A stretch of DNA of 64,000 nt from the NCBI RefSeq assembly GCF_022899935.1, contig NZ_JALJCJ010000005.1, forward strand, positions 1 to 64,000, given 5' to 3'. Below are positions 34,240 to 42,815 of the stretch, in pieces (the first letter of the stretch is position 1; every line of letters starts with the position of its first letter). This stretch comes from Shinella curvata. GTDB taxonomy: Bacteria > Pseudomonadota > Alphaproteobacteria > Rhizobiales > Rhizobiaceae. The notes beneath the pieces are model-generated. The model had not been told where the DNA came from. It did not search any database and saw nothing but the letters and a program-made list of their open reading frames with translations. A program made the position numbers and the translations under genes.

Positions 34240-37197
34240 TCACGCCATCAGCTTGGTGTTTTCGGGATCGACGAAAACGGGATCGCAGACCTCGGCGAAG
34301 GTCTCCACGCCACGCAACTGATCCCAGACCACGATCTTCTCGCCGTAGCGTTCACGGCCGGATTTCAGGAAGGCGAGCGCAATGTGACCGCCGAGCGTCG
34401 GCGAGAAACAGGTGGAGCTGACCCAGCCCTGATCGTTGATCGTCGAGGGCTTCGCGCCATCCTTCAGCAAGTGCGCGCCGGCCCGCATATCCTTTTCGAC
34501 TTCCATAGACTTGAGGCCGACCAGGTGCATCCGGTCCGCCGCCGTCAGGCCGAAGCGGGTTGAGAGGCGCTTGCCAATGAAATCGGGTTTGCCCGAGCCC
34601 ATCATGCGGCCGAGGCCGGCATCATCAGGCGTCACGCGGCCGTCGAGTTCGGCATGGGTGACATGGCCCTTTTCGAGGCGCAGCACGTTCAGCGTCTCCA
34701 CGCCATAGGCGCAGATGCCGTGCGTCGCGCCGGCCCGCATGAGCGCATCGGCCACCGCCTCGCCATGTCCCGCCGGCACGGCCAGTTCATAGGCAAGCTC
34801 GCCCGAAAACGAGATGCGGAACAATCGAGCCTTGAGGTTGCCCTTCAGCCGCACCTCGCGCGCCGCCAGGAACGGGAAGGCCGCGCCAGAAATATCGTCC
34901 TCCACCACGGCCTGCAGGATCGTGCGCGCCTTAGGCCCGGCGATCGACATCTGCGCCCATTGGTCGGAGACGGAAAGGAAGCGCACGCGCAAGTCCGGCC
35001 AGAGCACCTGCGCGGCAAATTCCATATGCGAGAGCACGCCGCCGGCCATCGCCGTCGTCGTGGTGACGAGGAAATGCTGGTCGCCAAGCCGGCTCACGGT
35101 GCCGTCGTCATAGACCATGCCGTCCTCGCGCAGCATCAACCCGTAGCGGGCCTTGCCGACGGGCAGTTTCAGCACGGGGTTGCAGTAGAGCCGGTTGAGG
35201 AATTCCGCCGCATCCGGCCCGAACACCTCGATCTTGCCGAGCGTCGATACATCGCAGAGGCCGGCGTTTTCGCGCACGTTGCGCACTTCCCGATCGACGC
35301 TCTCGCGCCAGGTCTTCTCACCGGCCTTCGGGAACCAGGAGGAGCGATACCACAGCCCGGCATCGATGAAGACCGCGCCGTTGCGCGCCGCCCAGCCATG
35401 CAGCGGCGAGCGGCGGGTGGGCATGGCGTGTTCCCCGATTGAGGTGCCGGCGAGTGCCCCGAAGGAAACCGGCGTGTAGAACGGCCGGAATGTTGTGGTG
35501 CCCACGTCCGCGGGGCTCACCCCGCGCATGCCGGCGAGAATGCCGATGGCGTTGATATTGCCGAGCTTGCCCTGGTCCGTCGCCATGCCGCCCGTCGTGT
35601 AGCGCTTGGCGTGCTCGACATGGCCAAAACCCTCGCGCACGGCAAGGCCCAGATCCTTGGTGTGCACGTCGTTCTGGAAATCGACGAAGGCCTTGGATTT
35701 CGCACCCGGCACATGCCAGAGCGCCGTGAAGGACGGATCGGCTTCCTCGCCGATTGCGGTCCGCTCGAGACCGGCCGCCGGCCGGCCAAGCGCTTCCACA
35801 ATGGCCGAAGCCTTGCGCGCGCCATCGTCAAAACATTCCGAGAGGCGATAGTGCCCCGCCGCAGCCCCCGCCATGACAAGCCCCGCGCCGACATCGGGCG
35901 CCATGAACGCCTGAAGCGCCTCTGACCACACCGGCTTGCCGCCGCGCTGGCAGGCGAGATGGATGACCGGGCTCCAGCCGCCCGACATGGCGACCGCATC
36001 ACAGGCGATCAGCTCTTCGAAACCGCCACGATCGGCGACGACGGCGCGCACGCGGTAGCGGCCCTTCGTATCGACGATCGAGCTGCCGTGCAGCAGGCGA
36101 ACACCGGTGGGCGCAACATCCCCGGATGCCATGCGGCTGTCGATCAGCGCCGCGATCTCGACGCCCTGCGCCGCCAGATCGCGCGCCGTGCGATAACCGG
36201 ACGCACCATTGGTGAAAACGATGACCGACTTGCCGGCCGCGACACCGAATCGGTTGGCATAGGTGCTGACTGCGCTCGCCGTCAGGATACCCGGCCGGTC
36301 ATTGCCGCCGAACACCAAAGGCCGCTCCTCCGCACCGGTCGCAAGGATCGCGTGTTTCGCCACGATGCGCCACATCCGCTCGACGGGCTTTGCAGCATCG
36401 ACGACGGCGACATCTTTCTGGACCCGCTCGACTGCGCCGAAAACATTGTCGTCGTACCAGCCGAACACCGTGGTGCGCGGCAGGAGCGTGACATTGGGGC
36501 TGTTCTGCAATTCCTCGACCACGCGGCGGGCGAAGACATAGGTTGGCTCACCGCCGATGGGCGTCGTCTCCGAGAGCAGCGCGCCGCCGAGAACGAAATC
36601 CTGCTCGGCAAGGATGACACGCAGGCCCGAGCGGGCAGCAACGAGTGCTGCGGACAGACCCGTCGGACCGGAGCCTACGACGAGCAGGTCGCAATACGCC
36701 CAGCTTTTTTCGTAGCTGTCGGGATCACGCGGCAGGTCGGTACGGCCAAGGCCGGCGGCGCGGCGGATCAGCGGTTCATAGACCTTTTCCCAGAAGGCGG
36801 CCGGCCACATGAAGGTCTTGTAGTAGAACCCGGCCGAAAGGAACCGCGACATCAGATTGTTCACGGCACCGACGTCATAGGCAAGGCTCGGCCAGCGGTT
36901 CTGGCTGCGGGCCTCCAGGCCGTCATAGAGTTCGGCAACCGTCGCCTTGGTATTGGGATCGCGCCGCGCGCCGCTGCCAACCGTCACCAGCCCGTTCGGC
37001 TCGGAGGGGCCTGCGGTCACGACACCGCGCGGGCGATGATATTTGAAGCTGCGGGCAACGAGCAGCGTGTCATTGGCAAGCAAGGCCGACGCCAGCGTAT
37101 CGCCGGCATGGCCCGTGAGGCTCTTGCCGTCGAAGGAGAAGCGGACGGCATGGCTGCGATCGACGAGACCGCCTGAGGCCAGACGATAGGCGGTCAT
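34240..37197 (-). CDS. soxA: sarcosine oxidase alpha subunit
   Basis: 985 residues. An N-terminal ferredoxin-like segment (SHAVRFSFDGKSLTGHAGDTLASALL) is followed by a pyridine-nucleotide-disulfide oxidoreductase domain (DLLVVGSGPTGLSAALVAARSG near 165) with NAD site and a C-terminal aminomethyltransferase domain that binds tetrahydrofolate (from about 600). Heterotetrameric sarcosine oxidase turns sarcosine to glycine with release of H2O2 and methylene-THF. The ATG overlaps the soxD stop by four bases (ATGA). The open frame continues upstream through soxD, but that region belongs to soxD in another frame. Confidence 0.93.
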   Translation of the reverse strand: MTAYRLASGGLVDRSHAVRFSFDGKSLTGHAGDTLASALLANDTLLVARSFKYHRPRGVVTAGPSEPNGLVTVGSGARRDPNTKATVAELYDGLEARSQNRWPSLAYDVGAVNNLMSRFLSAGFYYKTFMWPAAFWEKVYEPLIRRAAGLGRTDLPRDPDSYEKSWAYCDLLVVGSGPTGLSAALVAARSGLRVILAEQDFVLGGALLSETTPIGGEPTYVFARRVVEELQNSPNVTLLPRTTVFGWYDDNVFGAVERVQKDVAVVDAAKPVERMWRIVAKHAILATGAEERPLVFGGNDRPGILTASAVSTYANRFGVAAGKSVIVFTNGASGYRTARDLAAQGVEIAALIDSRMASGDVAPTGVRLLHGSSIVDTKGRYRVRAVVADRGGFEELIACDAVAMSGGWSPVIHLACQRGGKPVWSEALQAFMAPDVGAGLVMAGAAAGHYRLSECFDDGARKASAIVEALGRPAAGLERTAIGEEADPSFTALWHVPGAKSKAFVDFQNDVHTKDLGLAVREGFGHVEHAKRYTTGGMATDQGKLGNINAIGILAGMRGVSPADVGTTTFRPFYTPVSFGALAGTSIGEHAMPTRRSPLHGWAARNGAVFIDAGLWYRSSWFPKAGEKTWRESVDREVRNVRENAGLCDVSTLGKIEVFGPDAAEFLNRLYCNPVLKLPVGKARYGLMLREDGMVYDDGTVSRLGDQHFLVTTTTAMAGGVLSHMEFAAQVLWPDLRVRFLSVSDQWAQMSIAGPKARTILQAVVEDDISGAAFPFLAAREVRLKGNLKARLFRISFSGELAYELAVPAGHGEAVADALMRAGATHGICAYGVETLNVLRLEKGHVTHAELDGRVTPDDAGLGRMMGSGKPDFIGKRLSTRFGLTAADRMHLVGLKSMEVEKDMRAGAHLLKDGAKPSTINDQGWVSSTCFSPTLGGHIALAFLKSGRERYGEKIVVWDQLRGVETFAEVCDPVFVDPENTKLMA

Positions 37198-37469
37198 CGT
37201 GCGCCCTCCCCGGCCTTGGCCGCATCGGTGACGCCGAACACCTCGTGGGTGAAATTGTCCCGCTCCACCACCAGCCAGCGCCGGCAGCCGGCGACATGCT
37301 GCCAGTGTTCGCGAATGCGGCCGCGCGGATTGGCGCGCAGGTGCGCATAATCGTGCCACGCCTCCTCGGCCGCCATCGGCGCCGGGCGAACGGGCGTGGC
37401 ATCGCCGCGGATCAAAAACTCTTCCTTGGGTCGCGTGCCGCAATGCGGGCAGGAAATCAGGCTTGCCAT
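37194..37469 (-). CDS. soxD: sarcosine oxidase delta subunit
   Basis: 91 residues. The zinc-binding start SLISCPHCGTRPKEEF and the motif EEAWHDYAHLRANPRGRIREHWQHVAGCRRWL, with a second cysteine and histidines, define SoxD, the small Zn subunit that stabilises the alpha-beta interface. Eight bases after soxB and overlapping soxA by four. Confidence 0.93.
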   Translation of the reverse strand: MASLISCPHCGTRPKEEFLIRGDATPVRPAPMAAEEAWHDYAHLRANPRGRIREHWQHVAGCRRWLVVERDNFTHEVFGVTDAAKAGEGAR

Positions 37470-37477
37470 GGTTCAGC

Positions 37478-38728
37478 TCAATGCAGGTTGGGCTGGGTGC
37501 CGGCACCCGCCTCGTCGATGGGGAAGCCGCGCTCGAAGCGATCGAGCCGCAGCGCGCGCGCCACATGGTGGCTTTCGCCCTTGGCCAGGAGATGCGCGAA
37601 ACAGAATCCGGAGGCCGGCGTCGCCTTGAAGCCGCCGTAGCACCAGCCGCAATTGAGATAGAGATTTTCAATGGACGTCCGGTCGATGATCGGCGAGCCA
37701 TCCATCGACATGTCCATGACCCCGCCCCAGCTGCGCAGCACACGCACGCGCGAAAGACCGGGGATCATCGTCACCCCCTCCTCCATCACATGCTCGGCCG
37801 TCGCGAGGTTGCCGCGCTGCGCATAGGAGGAATAACCGTCGATCTCCGCGCCGAAGACCAGCCCGCCCTTGTCCGACTGCGAGATATAGAAATGTCCTGC
37901 ACCATAGGTGATGACGTGATCGATGCAGGGTTTTAGCCCCTCCGTCACGAAAGCCTGCAGCACATGGCTTTCCAGCGGCAGCTTCAGCCCCGCCATCTCG
38001 CCGACGCGCGACGAGTTGCCCGCCGCCGCCAGCGCCAGCTTGTTGCAGCCGATGAACCCCTTCGTCGTCTCGACACCCGTGACCACGCCGTTCTCGCGGC
38101 GGATGCCGGTGACTTCGCAGTTCTGGATGAGATCGACCCCGAGCCGGTCGGCCCCGCGTGCAAAACCCCAGGCGACCGCATCGTGTCGCGCCGTTCCCGC
38201 CCGCCGTTGCAAAAGGCCGCCGATGATCGGGAAGCGCCCGTGGTCGAAATTCAGGAAGGGCAGCATCTTCTTCAGCGTCTCGCGGTCGAGAAGCTCCGCC
38301 GCGACGCCCTCCATCATCATGGCATTGCCGCGGCGGATATAGTGATCGCGCTGGCCGTCATTGTGGAAGAGACTGATGATGCCACGCTGCGAGAGCATCA
38401 CATTGTAATTGAGATCCTGCTCCAGCCCCTCCCAGAGCTTCAGCGAAAACTCGTAGAACGGTTCGTTGCCGGGCAGCATGTAGTTCGAGCGTACGATCGT
38501 CGTGTTGCGGCCGACGTTGCCAGAGCCCAGATAGCCCTTCTCGATGACCGCGACGTTGCGGATGCCGAACTCCTTGGCAAGATAATAAGCGGTCGCCAGG
38601 CCATGTCCGCCGCCGCCGACGATAATCACGTCGTAATGGGATTTCGGCTGCGGCTCCCGCCAGGCGGGTTTCCAGCCGAGGTTTCCGGCAAAGGCTTGCT
38701 TGAGAATCGAAAGGGCTGAGTAACGCAT
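37478..38728 (-). CDS. soxB: sarcosine oxidase beta subunit
   Basis: 416 residues, DAO-type flavoprotein. The FAD dinucleotide motif YDVIIVGGGGHGLATAYYLAKEFG lies at about 32-55; GWCYGGFKATPASG and SYMLPGNEPFYEFSLKLWEGLEQDLNYN are SoxB hallmarks. It holds the sarcosine-oxidising flavin site (noncovalent FAD and covalent FMN). MRYSALSI is chosen as start because of GGGA upstream and known SoxB N-termini. First gene of soxBDAG, divergent from cysQ across a 144-base gap that should contain both promoters. Confidence 0.93.
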   Translation of the reverse strand: MRYSALSILKQAFAGNLGWKPAWREPQPKSHYDVIIVGGGGHGLATAYYLAKEFGIRNVAVIEKGYLGSGNVGRNTTIVRSNYMLPGNEPFYEFSLKLWEGLEQDLNYNVMLSQRGIISLFHNDGQRDHYIRRGNAMMMEGVAAELLDRETLKKMLPFLNFDHGRFPIIGGLLQRRAGTARHDAVAWGFARGADRLGVDLIQNCEVTGIRRENGVVTGVETTKGFIGCNKLALAAAGNSSRVGEMAGLKLPLESHVLQAFVTEGLKPCIDHVITYGAGHFYISQSDKGGLVFGAEIDGYSSYAQRGNLATAEHVMEEGVTMIPGLSRVRVLRSWGGVMDMSMDGSPIIDRTSIENLYLNCGWCYGGFKATPASGFCFAHLLAKGESHHVARALRLDRFERGFPIDEAGAGTQPNLH

Positions 38729-38872
38729 GAAAAATCCCGGATCAGTCACGCCACATTCGCATATGCAGCACAAACGGCAAGACCGGACCACGCGCATCGC
38801 ACTGTTTCCACACGCGGCATTTGCTTTCCGACCGGTCCGCGTCTAAGCCTTGGGACAGAAAGGCCGGAGACC

Positions 38873-39703
38873 ATGCAGGCAGAGATACCAGAGCTGAAAG
38901 GCGTCATGGAGATCGCAGCGCTCGCCGCAGGCCGCGCCATCATGGCTGTTCACAAGGCCGGCACGGACGTGCACTACAAGCCCGACAGCTCACCGGTCAC
39001 CGAAGCTGACGAGGAAGCCGAGCGCGTGATTCTCGAGGCACTCGCCCGACATTTCCCCAAAATCCCCGTCGTTGCCGAGGAAGCCGTCGCAGCCGGTCGG
39101 ATACCCGACATTTCCGGTGACCTGTTCTTCCTCGTCGATCCGCTCGACGGGACAAAGGAATTCGTCGCCGGCCGCAACGAATTCACCGTCAACATCGCCC
39201 TTGTTCGGGACGGCGTACCGATCGCCGGCATCGTCTATGCCCCTGCCCTCGCAGCCGGCTTCATCGCCGTCGACAAGCGCGCCGAACGCTTCACCGTGGC
39301 ACCAGATGAGCGCACCATCGCCGGCCGACAGGATATCGGCTGCCGCGGCCGCGGCGCGGCGCTAACCGCCGTCGCCAGCCGCTCTCACGATACGCCGGAG
39401 ACCGCGCGCTTTCTCGACGATCACGGTATCGACGCCTGCACTGCGATCGGCTCGTCGCTGAAATTCTGCCTCGTCGCCGAGGGCCTTGCCGATGTCTATC
39501 CCCGCTTCAGCCGTACAATGGAATGGGACACCGCCGCCGGCGACGCGGTGCTACGGGCGGCAGGCGGGGAAACCCGCACACTCGACGGCCGGCCCCTCGT
39601 CTACGGCAAGCGTCGGCAACGCCACGACAGCGATTTCGCCAATCCGAACTTCATCGCTTCGGGCGCTGGTTGGAGCGCAACGGCTGCCGGGGCCACAAAA
39701 TAA
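38873..39703 (+). CDS. cysQ: 3'(2'),5'-bisphosphate nucleotidase CysQ
   Basis: 276 residues, inositol-monophosphatase superfamily. Metal-binding sites are visible: VTEADEEAE, VAEEAVAAG, FFLVDPLDGTKEFV (the DPLDGT core) and TMEWDTAAGDAVLRAAGG. It hydrolyses 3'-phosphoadenosine 5'-phosphate from sulfate activation/sulfotransfer. Position next to capsule export genes is common in rhizobia, where sulfated or polysaccharide metabolism is nearby; that link is only suggestive. The C-terminus runs slightly beyond the usual length. Confidence 0.92.
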   Translation: MQAEIPELKGVMEIAALAAGRAIMAVHKAGTDVHYKPDSSPVTEADEEAERVILEALARHFPKIPVVAEEAVAAGRIPDISGDLFFLVDPLDGTKEFVAGRNEFTVNIALVRDGVPIAGIVYAPALAAGFIAVDKRAERFTVAPDERTIAGRQDIGCRGRGAALTAVASRSHDTPETARFLDDHGIDACTAIGSSLKFCLVAEGLADVYPRFSRTMEWDTAAGDAVLRAAGGETRTLDGRPLVYGKRRQRHDSDFANPNFIASGAGWSATAAGATK

Positions 39704-39801
39704 CCCGATTGGTCGGCGAGAAAGCGCCTACAGCGAGGGCTCGAAACTGCGGGAATTCGTCGCTGGAAGGCTGTTGCACAGAATTCCAGGCGGCATTTTT
39801 G

Positions 39802-39830
39802 TTGTCTGTAAAGGTTATTTCGAATAATCT
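39802..39830 (+). promoter_or_regulatory. sigma70-like promoter with overlapping palindrome upstream of kpsE
   Basis: TTGTCT (39802-39807), a 17-base spacer and TAATCT (39825-39830) make a reasonable promoter 58 bases before the kpsE start. GGTTATTTCGAATAATC (39813-39829) inside it is an inverted repeat with one mismatch, so a repressor could block the promoter. Confidence 0.45.
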
Positions 39831-39887
39831 GCCGCCGACAAGCATTTAGGCGACAAACCAGTTTTCTTTGGGAAAGAGTGGTCCGAC

Positions 39888-41282
39888 GTGAAAGAAGAGA
39901 AAACGCCCGTACAGGCGGAAGCCCAGCCCCACGTCGCCACCGGAGCCAGCAGCCTGCTTGATATCGCCAAGCAGCGCGCCAGACAGCGTGCAGAAGACAA
40001 GAAGGTCGTCGCCCTCAAGAGATCGACCGCCAGGCGCATGCCTGAGCCGGATGGCGATGACGAAGAAGACTTGGGTCTGCGTGACCGCAAGACAACCGAT
40101 ATCGTCAAGAACATCCTGACGCTGCCGGAGATGCCGAAGCGGAAGAGAGAACTTCCTTGGACGCCGATATCCTTCGGCCTCGTGGTGGCTATCCCGACAA
40201 TCCTGACGGCGCTCTACTTCGCCTTCATCGCCAGCCCGCAATATGTCGTCGAGACGCAGTTCGCGGTTCGCGGTGCCAACCAGGCATCACTCAGCGCGCT
40301 CGGATTGCCCGCGCTTGTCGGAGGCGGTTCGCAGTCCGGCGATTCCTATATCGTCGCGGACTATATCCATTCCGCCCAGATTCTGCCCGACATCCGCGAA
40401 CAGACCGGCGTCGATGTCCGGACGGTCTATTCCCGGCCGGATATCGATTTTCTCTATCGTGAAAATGATACCCGCTCGCTGGACGAGTTCCGCGATTATT
40501 GGCGCGACATGGTCAATGTCAGCTTCAATTCGACCACCGGGAACGTGACGATGCGCGTCTTCGCGTTCTCGCCGAGCGACGCGACGCAGGTCTCCCAGTC
40601 CATCCTGTCTGTTTCCGAGCATCTCGTGAATACCCTCTCGGACAAGACGCGCCGACAGGTTGTTGATGTCGCCAACCAGCAGGTGGCGCGTTCCGAGGAA
40701 CGTCTGCGCAACATTCGCAAGCAGATGACGGAACTGCAAATCACAGAGCAGGCTGTCGATCCCTCGACGGTCGCCAATATGGAAGCGTCGATCATCAGTT
40801 CGCTCGAACAGGAGCTGGCAAGCCTTCGTACGCGCTACAAGGCACTCGTCGATTCCATCAGCAGCGATGCCCCGTCCGCACGCGTGATCGAACGGAAGAT
40901 CAGCGCGCTCGAAGCGCAATTGATCGAGCAGAGACAGCGACTGACCGGTGACACCGAGCAGCCGAGCAACAACAAGACGACGCGCAGCGGCGTCGACACA
41001 TCGAGCGCCCTACCGCAGATGATCAGCCGCTTCTCCGAGCTTGGCGTTGAACAGGAATTTGCGGTGAAGGCCTATACGGCATCTCTGGCAGCGCTGGAAA
41101 CGGCAATGCAGGAAGCCCAGAAGCAGGAGCGGTATTTTGCCGTGTATGTCCCGCCGCGCGAGCCGGAGGTCGCCCTTTATCCCTTCAGCCTGCTGAATAC
41201 GGCTATCGTCTTCCTGGCGTCGATCAGCCTTTGGGTCATCGGCTACTTCGTATTCCGCTCCGTCAAGGATCATGCGATCTGA
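39888..41282 (+). CDS. kpsE: capsule polysaccharide export inner-membrane protein (KpsE/RkpR/BexC family)
   Basis: 464 residues. An N-terminal cytoplasmic stretch of about 90 residues is followed by a transmembrane helix (ISFGLVVAIPTILTALYFAFIASP, about 90-112), a large periplasmic region with coiled coils (QQVARSEERLRNIRKQMTELQ, and RVIERKISALEAQLIEQRQRL) and a second helix at the C-terminus (LLNTAIVFLASISLWVIGYFVF). This is the polysaccharide co-polymerase layout that bridges the ABC exporter to the outer-membrane channel. It starts at GTG 39888. It overlaps the next gene by 11 bases if that gene starts at 41272. Confidence 0.9.
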   Translation: MKEEKTPVQAEAQPHVATGASSLLDIAKQRARQRAEDKKVVALKRSTARRMPEPDGDDEEDLGLRDRKTTDIVKNILTLPEMPKRKRELPWTPISFGLVVAIPTILTALYFAFIASPQYVVETQFAVRGANQASLSALGLPALVGGGSQSGDSYIVADYIHSAQILPDIREQTGVDVRTVYSRPDIDFLYRENDTRSLDEFRDYWRDMVNVSFNSTTGNVTMRVFAFSPSDATQVSQSILSVSEHLVNTLSDKTRRQVVDVANQQVARSEERLRNIRKQMTELQITEQAVDPSTVANMEASIISSLEQELASLRTRYKALVDSISSDAPSARVIERKISALEAQLIEQRQRLTGDTEQPSNNKTTRSGVDTSSALPQMISRFSELGVEQEFAVKAYTASLAALETAMQEAQKQERYFAVYVPPREPEVALYPFSLLNTAIVFLASISLWVIGYFVFRSVKDHAI

Positions 41283-42102
41283 CGGCGCAAAGAAACCGGG
41301 CGGTATGACAAAGGTGCTAACCGAGAAGAATTTCACCTACGCTCTCAGCGAGAACATGCGGGTCATCGCCGCGCTCGTGGTGAGAAGCGCGGTGACGCGT
41401 TTCGGCGAAAGCCGCATGGGGTTCGTCTGGGTTCTGATCGAGCCGGCCGCCTATGTCGGCGTGTACCTTCTCGTTCACGCTTCGATGGATGCGAGCATAC
41501 CCTTCGGGGACAGTGCTCTCCTCTTCGTTCTGACCGGTATCTTCGGTTTCCGCATGACGCGCGGCATCGCGCGCAAGACCGAACGCGCCATCATCAGCAA
41601 CCAGCCGATGCTGACTTATCCGCTGGTTCGTCCGCTGGACACCATCATCGCCACTTTCCTTACGGAATCGACGATCTGGCTGATCATCTGCTGGCTGTTC
41701 ATGGGCGGACTTTCGCTCATGATGGATCGCTCTGTCATCGTCTATCCCGCGGATTTTGCGGAATGCTTGCTGGCGATCCTGTACTTCGCACTTTCCTTTG
41801 CGGCATTTAACGCAATGATCAGCGCGCTTATTCCGCGCTATGACACCTTCATCAACATGCTCAGCATGCCGCTAATGCTGGCGTCCGGGGTCTTCTTCGT
41901 TCCAACCCAGTTGCCGCCGGATTTTCAGGCCATTCTCTGGTGGAATCCATTTCTGCATTGCGTTGAATGGTTCCGCACCTCGACCTATCTTGATTACAAT
42001 GCCCTGCTCAGCAAGTCGTACCTGCTGGGTGTTTCGACAGGCCTGCTTGCGGCTGCCCTGAGCATCGAACGCATCTTCCGCCGAAAGATCGTCGCCTCAT
42101 GA
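41272..42102 (+). CDS. kpsM: capsule polysaccharide ABC exporter permease (KpsM type)
   Basis: 276 residues, ABC-2 type permease with six hydrophobic helices, including WVLIEPAAYVGVYLLVHAS and the conserved RHRYG-loop equivalent FGESRMGFVW near the N-terminus; LMLASGVFFVPTQLPPDFQAILWWNPFLHCVEWFR is typical. It moves the lipid-linked capsule chain across the inner membrane. Start at 41272 (AAGGA upstream, overlapping kpsE) or ATG 41305. The end overlaps kpsT by 4 bases. Confidence 0.9.
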   Translation: MRSDGAKKPGGMTKVLTEKNFTYALSENMRVIAALVVRSAVTRFGESRMGFVWVLIEPAAYVGVYLLVHASMDASIPFGDSALLFVLTGIFGFRMTRGIARKTERAIISNQPMLTYPLVRPLDTIIATFLTESTIWLIICWLFMGGLSLMMDRSVIVYPADFAECLLAILYFALSFAAFNAMISALIPRYDTFINMLSMPLMLASGVFFVPTQLPPDFQAILWWNPFLHCVEWFRTSTYLDYNALLSKSYLLGVSTGLLAAALSIERIFRRKIVAS

Positions 42103-42785
42103 TCATTTTCGATAATGTCAGCAAAGCCTATCCTCGCCCCGGCGGGGGCAAGAAAATCATTCTTGAAAACTTCACCGCGACCTTCCCTCCCGGCATCAAT
42201 ATCGGCATCCTCGGCAGGAACGGTGCTGGAAAATCCACGCTGATGAGCATGATCTCCGGCAGCGAAATGCCGGACTCAGGGCGCATTCTGCGTGATGGCA
42301 AGATTTCCTGGCCGCTCGGATTCAATGGTGGCGTGCACGGCAAGCTTACGGGCGCCCAAAACACCCGCTTTATTGCCGACATCTACGGCAAGCCGCGCAA
42401 CAAGGTGCTCGACTTCGTCACTGAATTCTCCGAACTCGGCCCGTATCTGGACATGCCGGTCAGGACTTATTCCGCCGGCATGAGAGCGCGCCTCGCGTTT
42501 GGCATCTGCATGGCGATCGAGTTCGAATATTACCTGATCGACGAGGTCATCGCGGTCGGGGATTCCATTTTCAAGAAGAAATGCAAGGAAGTCTTCGAGC
42601 AGCGGCGGGAAAACGCCTCGCTTCTGCTCGTCTCGCACTCGGCAGGCCTGCTCCGCTCGTTTTGTGATATCGGCGGGGTGATGAACAACGGCAAGCTGAC
42701 CTTCTTCAACGACATAGAAGAAGCCATTCAGGTGCATGAAGAAATCCTGCGCTCCTCATCGGCAGCGCAACGCAGATCGGCCTAA
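42099..42785 (+). CDS. kpsT: capsule polysaccharide ABC exporter ATPase (KpsT type)
   Basis: 228 residues. Walker A is GRNGAGKST (about 41-49) and the signature is YSAGMRARL; the Walker B-like YYLIDEVIAVGD is the form typical of KpsT/RkpS. It energises export with the permease upstream. The start ATG overlaps the permease stop. Last gene of the plus-strand export operon, convergent with kpsS. Confidence 0.93.
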   Translation: MIIFDNVSKAYPRPGGGKKIILENFTATFPPGINIGILGRNGAGKSTLMSMISGSEMPDSGRILRDGKISWPLGFNGGVHGKLTGAQNTRFIADIYGKPRNKVLDFVTEFSELGPYLDMPVRTYSAGMRARLAFGICMAIEFEYYLIDEVIAVGDSIFKKKCKEVFEQRRENASLLLVSHSAGLLRSFCDIGGVMNNGKLTFFNDIEEAIQVHEEILRSSSAAQRRSA

Positions 42786-42794
42786 CAGCCGATC
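42775..42794. terminator. weak hairpin between convergent kpsT and kpsS
   Basis: GATCGGC (42775-42781) and GCCGATC (42788-42794) pair across the kpsT stop codon, with no U-run. It may serve both converging operons. Confidence 0.3.
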
Positions 42795-42815
42795 TATCCC
42801 GCATATTTTAGGAAA

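Noticed and set aside
37198-37743. Upstream extension of the soxA frame to about 1167 codons
   Set aside because: The extra part overlaps soxD and the end of soxB in another frame. The ATG at 37197 with ATGA overlap and a known SoxA N-terminus is the real start.
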